From Bacillota bacterium (GTDB lineage: Bacteria > Bacillota > Desulfitobacteriia > Desulfitobacteriales > JAJXUE01), in assembly GCA_021786555.1 (NCBI GenBank), contig JAJYNB010000273.1:1-6388 (forward strand): a stretch of 6,388 nucleotides of DNA, read 5' to 3'. Shown piece by piece: positions 1 to 6,388 of the stretch (position 1 is its first letter; the number at the start of each line of letters is the position of its first letter). The translations under genes and the position numbers were made by a program. Below the pieces are notes generated by a model, which worked only from the letters and a program-made list of their open reading frames with translations, was not told the DNA's origin and made no database searches.

Positions 1-2200
1 CATAGGGATGATAGGTGTTCACACAGTCTATGCCCCGGGTGGCATCGCTGCGGTCCCTGGCCCAGGCGGTCACCTCTGCCGGAAAATCCCCCCCTTCCTT
101 GGCGATACCGATGAGGCAGGTCTGGTTATAATACTCACCATGCTTAAGATGCGCAGTCCAGAAAGGGCGGCAAATTTCCCGCAATTCGTCCAAAAGCTCA
201 GCCCACTCGCCCGCGGACCCAAAACGCATTCGCAGCAGGTTTACAATGCTCAATTTTTCCAGAGCTTCGAAATAACCCGAACAGACTGAGGTGATTTTCT
301 CTTTCAACCCTGTTCCCGGGGCAGACCACACCCGTTCAGACACCTCCTGCAAATCCCGCGGTCCGTACTGGCGGTAGAATGTTTCGCAGTCCTCCCGGCT
401 CATCACTTCCTGAACCAGAAGAGCAGAATCATCCTGGCGGGCATCCTGGAAAGCTGTGCTTGCCAACACCTGACGCGCCTCTTTAGCTATGGACTGAAGC
501 TCGTGCTGCCAGGCCTTTACTCTTTCAGCCTCTTCCCTTACCGCAGCGGCAAACCGCTGCAGCCCGGCTTCCAAGCCTGCCAACACCTCACGCTCCAGCC
601 TGGCGCCAAGCCAGTTGTGGTATTTATCACCCGCCTTCTGGCATAGAGCCTGGCCTCGGAGTCTACGTCCGAAGGCCCCTAACTTCCGCAGTTGTGACCG
701 CAGCTCAGCCAGGTCCTGGGTCAAAAGACCCGTCTCCTCCCGGCACTGTTCCAGTGTTTCCCTAATCAGAGCCTGGACAGGTTCCAGCCGCCTACCTAGG
801 TTTTGCAGGAAACTCCCTGCAGATGCAGCGCCCTGCCGTCCGGCAAGATGCAAAACTTCTTGCTCGAGACGGGTCTTCCACTCCTCTAATCTTACCTGGT
901 AAAGCCTTTCAACCTTAACACCGCCGTGGTACAAGTTGTGTTCAACTTCTTCCTGATACCGGCCGATTACTTTTTCCGCACTCTCTGGTTCTATGTCACC
1001 CAAACGAAAACTTAGCAGGGCTTCCTGATATTCCAGCAGCATCTCATCGATTACCTGGGGCCTGTCATACCCGAGGCCGAGGGAATTAACAAACTCCTCC
1101 GAGTTTGCCCCATTCTCCAAATTCTGCCCCAGCAGTCTTGCTTCGGCCACCTCCGCAATCAGCCGGCTGGTGCAGTATGTAACAACTTTTTCCTTGGGGT
1201 ATACCAAGGAAACATTGCCAAAAGAGCTGAAGCGGCGCTTGCGACCCCAATCCCGCCATTCTTCCCCGCTCAAGCCCGACTGAAAGAAAGAGAGGTTATT
1301 GATCTTTGAGCGATAGTCTTCTCCCAGAGGAGAGCCAATTTCATGAAACAGTTGCTGGGCGCAAAGCTGGTAAACCTGGGCCAGGCTATTGAGCCGGGTC
1401 CCGGAGTCATTGGTGTTTTCCACCAGGTAGCAGGCGCTGAACAGGCGCTTGTAGAGATTTATCCTGGTTCCATCCCAAAACTTAACCCCGTAGAGGTGAG
1501 GCTGGGATTCGTCCTTCTCCTGCATAAAGAATTCCAATTCTTTCAGTGCGGCATAGCAGTTGGCTTTGCTGCGCCTGGCCTGGTCCACATCTCCCCGCAG
1601 CGCCTCGGCGTAACAGGAATATAACGTAAACATACCCGTAATGAAGCAATTTTCCTCAAACATTTCCCGTACCAGAGCGGCAACATCCAGAAAAGCTCCC
1701 GCCCCTGTACCCCCCGCCAATGAAGCTGCCAGGTAAACCTGGAAATCGCCTGTTCCCAGGATAGTTCCGGTACGTTTCCGCTCCATTAGGTCACAAAGGG
1801 AACTTCTGGCCTTCTCCAGCCTGTCTCTGACCTGCGCCACCTGGTCCTGGACATATAGTCTGCCAATAGGCCGGATAAGTCCTGCACCCGATTCTTGATT
1901 GACAAAATGGTCCGGGTTGATTCTTGGCTCCTGCGGCAGCCAATCCGCATGTTCATTATTGTAAAAGGAGGCCAGTAAGTGGCGGGGCATCAGGCTGAGC
2001 CGCAGCAGGACCTGCTCATCCCGATTCCAAAACCCGTCACGGAAAGATTTCCTGTCAGTGTCCATAATCAAATATCGGATTAGGGTTTCCTGACCCGGAT
2101 AACGCTCGGCAAATCTGGCCTTGAGCATGCGTGCCACCTCATTGCCGGTGCCGCCCAAGCCAATCACCAGCGTTGGAACATGTTTAAACTCCCAATCCAC
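1..2200 (-). CDS. Tubulin/FtsZ-superfamily (Tubulin_2-like) protein, 3' end outside window
   Basis: The frame is open from a GTG at 2198-2200 to the window edge, giving 733 codons with no stop, so the C-terminus is missing. Seen: the N-terminus is a Rossmann-type strand and glycine loop, VPTLVIGLGGTGNEVA (residues 8-23), as in the first nucleotide loop of FtsZ. LIMDTD (44-49) matches the FtsZ INTD position. LAGGTGAGAF (161-170) is the tubulin/FtsZ phosphate-binding signature with Ala for the first Gly. NTNDSGTRLNSL (262-273) followed by a helix resembles the nucleotide-contacting region before helix H7. From about 385 to 600 the protein is rich in Glu, Gln, Arg and Leu and looks largely helical or coiled-coil. 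No signal peptide or membrane segment is visible, so it is probably cytoplasmic. At over 733 residues it is far longer than FtsZ (about 350-400). Inferred role: a GTP-binding, possibly polymerising protein working with the VWA protein encoded 16 nt upstream. It is not ftsZ itself. Family assignment is firm; function is unknown. Confidence 0.88.
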   Translation of the reverse strand, partial: MDWEFKHVPTLVIGLGGTGNEVARMLKARFAERYPGQETLIRYLIMDTDRKSFRDGFWNRDEQVLLRLSLMPRHLLASFYNNEHADWLPQEPRINPDHFVNQESGAGLIRPIGRLYVQDQVAQVRDRLEKARSSLCDLMERKRTGTILGTGDFQVYLAASLAGGTGAGAFLDVAALVREMFEENCFITGMFTLYSCYAEALRGDVDQARRSKANCYAALKELEFFMQEKDESQPHLYGVKFWDGTRINLYKRLFSACYLVENTNDSGTRLNSLAQVYQLCAQQLFHEIGSPLGEDYRSKINNLSFFQSGLSGEEWRDWGRKRRFSSFGNVSLVYPKEKVVTYCTSRLIAEVAEARLLGQNLENGANSEEFVNSLGLGYDRPQVIDEMLLEYQEALLSFRLGDIEPESAEKVIGRYQEEVEHNLYHGGVKVERLYQVRLEEWKTRLEQEVLHLAGRQGAASAGSFLQNLGRRLEPVQALIRETLEQCREETGLLTQDLAELRSQLRKLGAFGRRLRGQALCQKAGDKYHNWLGARLEREVLAGLEAGLQRFAAAVREEAERVKAWQHELQSIAKEARQVLASTAFQDARQDDSALLVQEVMSREDCETFYRQYGPRDLQEVSERVWSAPGTGLKEKITSVCSGYFEALEKLSIVNLLRMRFGSAGEWAELLDELREICRPFWTAHLKHGEYYNQTCLIGIAKEGGDFPAEVTAWARDRSDATRGIDCVNTYHPY

Positions 2201-2212
2201 TCCCTCACCCCC
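2201..2212 (-). promoter_or_regulatory. Ribosome binding site of the tubulin-like gene
   Basis: On the minus strand the gap after the VWA stop reads GGGGGTGAGGGA directly before GTG. GGGGGTGAG differs by one base from the ideal GGAGGTGAT-type complement of the 16S rRNA tail and lies a few bases from the GTG. This decides the GTG start at 2200, because no ATG or TTG lies in frame between the VWA stop and this codon. The tight spacing implies coupled translation of the two genes. Confidence 0.75.
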
Positions 2213-2216
2213 AATA

Positions 2217-4628
2217 TCAACCGTGTTTTCTGAACACCAGCTTATTACCACAATAATAAATTTCGTCCCCGTCATGCAGTACTGCTTTGCTGCTGGTCAC
2301 CATCCTTTTACCGCCTTTGACCCTTAGCCGGAAGGAACTGCCCGTCTGACAGAGCAGGATGGAGACCGGTTTGCAGCGTCCCAAGAGCGAGGCCCAACCC
2401 TGGATAAAACCAGGCAGGCTGCCGGTCATCTCAGCCGCAATCACCAACCCTCCTCCCTTCGGTCCACTCGCTTCCTCAGGTGGACCGAGCATCACGTCCG
2501 CATCTCTGTCCCATCCTAAAGTCAGGCGCGGTTTGTTAAAAGAATTGAGAAAGACCAGCTTGCTCGGTGCCGGGGCCTGGCTGCCCACCACTAAAATACC
2601 TTTAATAGTCAAACGGCGCTGAAAATGCCGGTTTAACCCCTGGCCCCCGCCCAATCCTAAAACTGTCAGAAAGGCCAGTCCGATGCCGGCGCCAAGACTC
2701 AGCTTGTGCCTGAACCAAAAATCCTCCGCCGGCGTGCGCAGGTAAATCCTGAGCGGAAGCAGAGCCGGTTCCACCTTCACGTCCGGTCCTCCAGCCGTGA
2801 GCTGCCCCTCCAGCACTTTGCCGCCTTTTTCCCAGGGAACATGCAGCGAAACCTGCCGTTCAGACTTTGGCTCCAAGATAAAGGTTTGACGTGGAATCCG
2901 GCTGCTGCCCAGCGACCCTTCGAGGGCCAGCTGCACCTCAGTATCCGCCAGAGACTGAACGTCCAGGCTGAAAAATCCGTCTTGTCCGACTGAAAGGTGC
3001 TCTGGAACTTTCAGCATTACCCGCGGCCTGGGACGGACAGGCAGGTTATATGTTCCCGTAGCAAAGTAGAACCTCTTGCCGTCGTATTCCCCCGCCAGGT
3101 AAAATATCAGCCTGCACTCTCCAAGCTCCTCCGGCTTGAAGGAAGCGGAAAACACGCCGTCCCCGGCAACCTCATCCCCCTCTCTGCCGCTGTCGTTCAG
3201 GGGCACTTCCCTGTAACCTGTTGGACCGCTTACCCCGGCATACACCTGCATCCCAGTCCCATTCCAAGGTCCGTTGCGCAGCTTGACCCGGGCCTTGAGC
3301 AAAGTTGCTTCCCCCGCCCACGCTTTTTCAGGCAGAAAGCCCTGTACATAAGGTTGGTCCTTGGCGTAGAAGGAAAGCTTTTTCGAGAGCAGCACGGAGC
3401 CCGTCTTATCACGCAGCTGCAGGCGGAAATCGTAACGGCCCGGCTCTGTAAGAAGTTGCCCGATTTCGGCGTTATAGACACCGGGAGGCTCAAGCTTGCC
3501 GCCTGGCACAAGGGCCAGGGCCTCCTGTCCTTTATAGTCAAGGTCTACCCTGACAGCGTCACCGTTTGCCGGCAGGCCGTCTTCCGTAACCTGCAGCATA
3601 AGCCCCACCGGGCTTAAAACCGGTTGGAGGGAATTTAGCATCGGCTGCAGTACTTGCACCCCATACCGGCTTTGCAAATCGGCGTTTATGCGCCCGCTGC
3701 CCAAGCCCCGGGCCTGCACTAACCAAGTCCCTGGCTCAGGCTTATCCACGCTGAGGATACAATAGTTGGGCCCCTGGACAAAGGTTGCCGCCGGACTGCC
3801 CTGGCCCAGGTTATTGCCCTCTGGATCCCTAACGCGCAGTTCAATCCTTTGGCCGGTATCATTAAGCCCCCGAAACACAACCATCCGGCTGAAACTGTTG
3901 ACCTCAACCGCCTGCGGTAAACTCCACTGTTCAGGAGAGAGCAGGGAGGAAAACTCCGCCAGTTCCTGGCTGTCTTTCAAGCCCAGCAGGATATCCTGGA
4001 ATATCCCCGGCAAAGCCCCTGAACCGGGGGCTTTGATAGCCATACCTCCGGTTTCCTGAGAAATTTGCTGCAAGGTTGGTGTATCTGCCTTGGATGTCAA
4101 GCCAATGCTGTACACGGGCCAACCTCTGACAGCGAAGTCCTGCACGCGCCCCCAGAGCCCGTTATAATACTTTTCCATGCCTGGGACTGAATTGTGGAAC
4201 CCGGGCCCGGGTTCAGGTTCACCGTCCGAGAGGAGGATTACCAGGCCCTGAGCCTCACCCTGAATCCGTTCGAGCTCGGCGTAAGCCTGATCCAGCCCCG
4301 CCTTCAGGTCAGTCCACTCATTGCTGTCCACAGCTTGCTCAGCCTTGATCAATTCCCGCTGTTCATAGGTTTCCAGTCCTGAGACAGGTACCAGCACTTT
4401 TGACCCGGTTCCAAAGCTGACCAAACCCACCTTGTCCTTGGAACCCAGCTGATCGATAAACATTTTCAGAGCTGTGAATCTTAGGCCCTGGGGGTCATTG
4501 TTTTTCATACTGCCTGAATTGTCCAGCAGGAAAACTACGGCCATGCCGGGTTCCGCTGCCTGAGCCTGTGCCGCTATTGCGGCCAAAAGGCACAAACAGC
4601 AAAACACAAGACCCACGATCCGCCCCAT
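2217..4628 (-). CDS. Membrane-anchored VWA-domain protein with FHA-like cytoplasmic tail
   Basis: This is a complete protein of 803 residues. The ATG at 4626-4628 is preceded by GGAGG at 4635-4639, 6 nt away. Seen in order: a signal peptide (1-24, hydrophobic core LVFCCLCLLAAIAA, likely cut after AQA); a VWA domain (about 28-215) with a complete metal-ion-dependent adhesion site, DNSGS at 36-40, Thr106 and Asp135 in LLSDGEPEPG; and a long beta-rich, Ig-like ectodomain (about 230-630). The ectodomain has an acidic Gly/Asp loop (LNDSGREGDEVAGDGVFSA, 477-495) typical of metal-binding loops in bacterial surface proteins. One transmembrane helix follows (about 643-662), then basic residues (RHFQRRLTIK) marking the cytoplasmic side, and a beta-rich tail (about 672-803). 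The tail has FHA-like spacing, LTLGWDRDADVML (702-714) and LHDGDEIYYCGNKLVF (784-799). Inferred role: a receptor or scaffold that binds a ligand outside and passes force or signal to a cytoplasmic partner, most plausibly the tubulin-like protein encoded just downstream. The FHA call is weaker than the VWA call. Confidence 0.93.
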   Translation of the reverse strand: MGRIVGLVFCCLCLLAAIAAQAQAAEPGMAVVFLLDNSGSMKNNDPQGLRFTALKMFIDQLGSKDKVGLVSFGTGSKVLVPVSGLETYEQRELIKAEQAVDSNEWTDLKAGLDQAYAELERIQGEAQGLVILLSDGEPEPGPGFHNSVPGMEKYYNGLWGRVQDFAVRGWPVYSIGLTSKADTPTLQQISQETGGMAIKAPGSGALPGIFQDILLGLKDSQELAEFSSLLSPEQWSLPQAVEVNSFSRMVVFRGLNDTGQRIELRVRDPEGNNLGQGSPAATFVQGPNYCILSVDKPEPGTWLVQARGLGSGRINADLQSRYGVQVLQPMLNSLQPVLSPVGLMLQVTEDGLPANGDAVRVDLDYKGQEALALVPGGKLEPPGVYNAEIGQLLTEPGRYDFRLQLRDKTGSVLLSKKLSFYAKDQPYVQGFLPEKAWAGEATLLKARVKLRNGPWNGTGMQVYAGVSGPTGYREVPLNDSGREGDEVAGDGVFSASFKPEELGECRLIFYLAGEYDGKRFYFATGTYNLPVRPRPRVMLKVPEHLSVGQDGFFSLDVQSLADTEVQLALEGSLGSSRIPRQTFILEPKSERQVSLHVPWEKGGKVLEGQLTAGGPDVKVEPALLPLRIYLRTPAEDFWFRHKLSLGAGIGLAFLTVLGLGGGQGLNRHFQRRLTIKGILVVGSQAPAPSKLVFLNSFNKPRLTLGWDRDADVMLGPPEEASGPKGGGLVIAAEMTGSLPGFIQGWASLLGRCKPVSILLCQTGSSFRLRVKGGKRMVTSSKAVLHDGDEIYYCGNKLVFRKHG

Positions 4629-4708
4629 CTTGCGCCTCCGTTAACACTGGTTTTGGTTCTATCATAGTCGGCATTCCCCCGGAAAAGACCACCCTGTCTC
4701 AAGGCAGC

Positions 4709-4731
4709 AAAAAAGCGCCCAACGGGCGCTT
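4709..4731 (-). terminator. Rho-independent terminator of the histidine kinase transcript
   Basis: On the minus strand the sequence is a perfect 8-bp stem, AAGCGCCC / GGGCGCTT, with a three-base GTT loop. It ends in a run of six T (4714-4709) that overlaps the last two stem bases. The stem core is pure G/C (GCGCCC/GGGCGC). There is no T tract on the other side, so it works only on leftward transcription. It lies 126 bp after the kinase stop and 80 bp before the VWA start, which separates the kinase transcript from the VWA/tubulin-like operon. Confidence 0.85.
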
Positions 4732-4754
4732 GGATTGCCAAAAAGTACTGCTAA

Positions 4755-4794
4755 CTAGGACGCTAGGACACGGGGACGGTTCTGGCGTCCTAGC
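4755..4794. repeat. REP-like palindromic element
   Basis: The core GGACACGGGGACGGTTCT (4766-4783) resembles a dispersed intergenic motif (reverse form AGAACCGTCCCCGTGTCC) that I recall from many Firmicute genomes, often next to IS200-like/RAYT Y1 transposases. It sits between overlapping inverted repeats: CTAGGACGC (4755-4763) pairs with GCGTCCTAG (4785-4793), and GCTAGGAC (4762-4769) pairs with GTCCTAGC (4787-4794). The two left arms form a tandem CTAGGAC repeat competing for one right arm. No transposase is in the window, so any mobilisation would be in trans. Only one copy is visible here; the REP assignment rests on recalled motif similarity. Confidence 0.6.
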
Positions 4795-4857
4795 AAATCC
4801 CGGAATCTCTTGTCATTTGGTGACGAATTTTCCTGGTCTGGACAGTAACGGTCGTGG

Positions 4858-6388
4858 CTACCCGGCCAACTTGGCTTTAGGCAGCTTAACGTAAAACGCA
4901 GAGCCGCTGCCGAGTTCGCTGCTCAGTCCCACCTGACCGTGGTAGGCCTGCACCAAGCTTTTGACGATGGCAAGGCCGATACCTGTGCCTACAGTCAATC
5001 CGTTGCCGTTCTTGCCACCCACAAAGCGGTCCCAAATTTGCTGCTGCTCCTGCTCAGGGATACCCTCGCCCTGGTCCAAAACTGAAATTTCCACCATTTG
5101 TCCCACAACCCTTGCGGCGATGATGATTGTGCCGCCACGGGGAGAAAAGCGCAGCGCGTTATCAACCAGATTGAGCAGCACCTGTTTCAGCCGGTCAGTA
5201 CCGCAGTCCACAGAGGGCAAATTAGGTTCCAGGTCGAGCACCAGGGACACCTGGCGCTGTTCCGACACTGGGGAAATCTGCTGCTGGATACACCCCACTA
5301 CATAAGGAACAGAAACACTTTCATGCGGAAGTTCCAGGGAGCCGCCATACTCGATCTTGCTCAAATCCAGCAAGTCGTTTACCAACCGGCGCAGACGCAG
5401 AGTCTCATTAAGGATGGTTTCCAAATACCGTTTCCGCTGTTGTTCGTCGCCGATAACTTCGTCCAGCAGAGCCTCCGTATACCCTTGCAGGTAAGACAAG
5501 GGAGTACGCAGCTCGTGGGAAACGTTGGCGACAAATTCTTTGCGCAAAGCTTCCAACTGCCGTTCTTTGGTCACATTGTGCCAGACAGCCACCAGACCGC
5601 CCTGTTCCTGGTAAGTGAGCAAAGGAGAGGTTTCCACGCTGTAAACCTCTCCAACCCAGGCAAATTCACCCCGCAGGGGAGTACTTGAGGTCAATGCCTC
5701 CTGCAAAAAAGAACTCAGGTTTGGCGGCAGGTCTGTGAGGGACAGGCTTGCCCCGCCCTTGCCTGATGCAAACTGCTCCAAGGCGACCCGGTTGGCAATG
5801 ATTATTTCCTTCGCAGGAGACAGCGTCAGCACGCCGTCCTCAATACTGGTCAAAATGTTGGCCAGTTGCTGCCGCTCACGAGTGACAATGTCAAGCTGCA
5901 GCCTGATTTCCTCAGACAGGGTATTTACGGACTGGCCCAAAGATGCTAGCTCATTGGTGGAATCAATATTCAACAGCCTGCTGTAATTCCCAGTAGCGAT
6001 ATCTCTCACAGCACGGTCCATTTTCACCACCGGATCCGCCATCCGCCTGGCAAGAAGCAAACCGGCAGGAATGGCCAACAGAAAGGACAGTGTCAGACCC
6101 CAGCTGATGGAACTGTTGACAGATCTGCCGACCGCAGTTAGATAGGTCATTGGTTCAAACACAAACACCGCGCCGATAAATTTGTTATCCCGCATGACAG
6201 GAGTGGCAACCTTTAAGATGCGCTGGTTCACATAGGGAGTGCTGCCCTCGAAGGAAATCAGCCCACCCTGTTTGAGATGCTCCATATCCGCGGCCGACAT
6301 AGTTGAGTTATGCCAGTTCCGCAGTTGTTGAGTACTCAAAATAACTTTGCCGTTAGGGTCTACAGCCATGAGGTCATACTTCAAAAGG
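4858..6388 (-). CDS. Sensor histidine kinase (HAMP-PAS-HisKA-HATPase_c), 5' end outside window
   Basis: The reading frame runs off the window edge upstream. A TTG at 6382-6384 is inside an open frame and is probably not the start; residue numbers below count from it. Seen: residues 3-85 are the end of an extracytoplasmic sensor domain (MAVDPNGKVILST, then KVATPVMRDNKFIGAVFVF), which looks Cache/PAS-like. A transmembrane helix (95-112, WGLTLSFLLAIPAGLLLA) is followed by HAMP (about 110-162) and a PAS-like domain (about 170-275, beginning ILTSIEDGVLTLS). HisKA carries the phospho-acceptor His290 in FVANVSHELRTPL. The HATPase_c domain has the N box (QVLLNLVDNALRFS, 401-414), G1 DQGEGIP, F box IWDRF and G2 GTGIGLAIVK. 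All catalytic residues are present, so it should autophosphorylate and pass phosphate to a response regulator, likely encoded upstream beyond the window in the PhoPR/WalRK arrangement. A first transmembrane helix is expected in the missing part. The sensed signal cannot be read from the sequence, so no gene symbol is given. Confidence 0.95.
   Translation of the reverse strand, partial: LLKYDLMAVDPNGKVILSTQQLRNWHNSTMSAADMEHLKQGGLISFEGSTPYVNQRILKVATPVMRDNKFIGAVFVFEPMTYLTAVGRSVNSSISWGLTLSFLLAIPAGLLLARRMADPVVKMDRAVRDIATGNYSRLLNIDSTNELASLGQSVNTLSEEIRLQLDIVTRERQQLANILTSIEDGVLTLSPAKEIIIANRVALEQFASGKGGASLSLTDLPPNLSSFLQEALTSSTPLRGEFAWVGEVYSVETSPLLTYQEQGGLVAVWHNVTKERQLEALRKEFVANVSHELRTPLSYLQGYTEALLDEVIGDEQQRKRYLETILNETLRLRRLVNDLLDLSKIEYGGSLELPHESVSVPYVVGCIQQQISPVSEQRQVSLVLDLEPNLPSVDCGTDRLKQVLLNLVDNALRFSPRGGTIIIAARVVGQMVEISVLDQGEGIPEQEQQQIWDRFVGGKNGNGLTVGTGIGLAIVKSLVQAYHGQVGLSSELGSGSAFYVKLPKAKLAG

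Noticed and set aside
615..902. Plus-strand open frames in the first 2.2 kb (for example 8-289, 615-902, 1343-1624).
   Set aside because: All are antisense to the continuous 733-codon tubulin-like frame on the minus strand and show no family resemblance.
2997..3617. Open frame of 206 codons on the plus strand.
   Set aside because: It lies wholly inside the VWA gene on the opposite strand and has no recognisable domain; the VWA frame is clearly the real one.
2217..4628. Lipoprotein signal for the VWA protein because of the Cys residues in its leader.
   Set aside because: The cysteines lie within the hydrophobic core and no lipobox precedes them; AQA before AEP fits signal peptidase I.
4661..4666. 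Possible -10 box TATGAT (minus strand) for the VWA operon.
   Set aside because: It matches five of six consensus bases, but no acceptable -35 hexamer lies 16-18 nt upstream; the TTGAGA found upstream is 30 nt away. A promoter must exist between 4629 and the terminator at 4709, but I cannot place it.
5098..5688. Open frame of 196 codons on the plus strand.
   Set aside because: It is antisense to the HisKA and ATPase region of the kinase, whose motifs are unmistakable on the minus strand.
6382..6384. TTG codon as the start of the kinase.
   Set aside because: The frame remains open to the window edge, and starting here would leave the kinase without its first membrane helix and most of its sensor domain.
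1..6388. CRISPR arrays, tRNA or rRNA genes, and insertion sequences.
   Set aside because: None is visible: there are no regularly spaced repeats, no tRNA-like cloverleaf and no transposase frame, and the window is filled by three protein-coding genes and one short gap.

Overview
The window is protein-coding on the minus strand almost throughout. It carries three genes in the same direction, and reading from high to low coordinate they are: a sensor histidine kinase (5' end beyond position 6388), a membrane-anchored von Willebrand factor A (VWA) protein, and a large tubulin/FtsZ-superfamily protein whose 3' end lies beyond position 1. Moderately GC-rich codon use, Bacillus-type Shine-Dalgarno sites (GGAGG, GGGGGTGAG), a PhoR/WalK-style kinase and a REP-like intergenic palindrome together suggest a Firmicute, perhaps of the Peptococcaceae / Desulfotomaculum-Pelotomaculum kind. 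That taxonomic guess is inference.

Layout. 6388-4858: histidine kinase with the end of an extracytoplasmic sensor domain, one visible membrane segment, HAMP, PAS-like, HisKA and HATPase_c domains; all catalytic boxes are intact. 4857-4629: the only real intergenic gap (229 bp), holding a REP-like inverted-repeat element and a strong intrinsic terminator for the kinase transcript. 4628-2217: an 803-residue VWA protein with signal peptide, intact MIDAS, beta-rich ectodomain, one transmembrane helix and a cytoplasmic tail resembling an FHA domain. 2200-1: a tubulin-like GTPase-fold protein (733 residues visible) with a GTP-binding glycine signature and a long helical extension, starting on GTG 16 nt after the VWA stop codon.

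How it fits together. The VWA and tubulin-like genes are almost certainly one operon. The first product places an adhesive or ligand-binding VWA domain outside the cell and a signalling-type domain inside; the second is a cytoskeletal-type NTPase that would be cytoplasmic. Coupling of VWA proteins with divergent FtsZ/tubulin homologues has been proposed as a membrane-remodelling system (Makarova and Koonin, 2010, recalled from memory), but to my knowledge its function is unproven. This is the most interesting content of the window. The kinase is separated from the pair by a terminator and may be unrelated to it.
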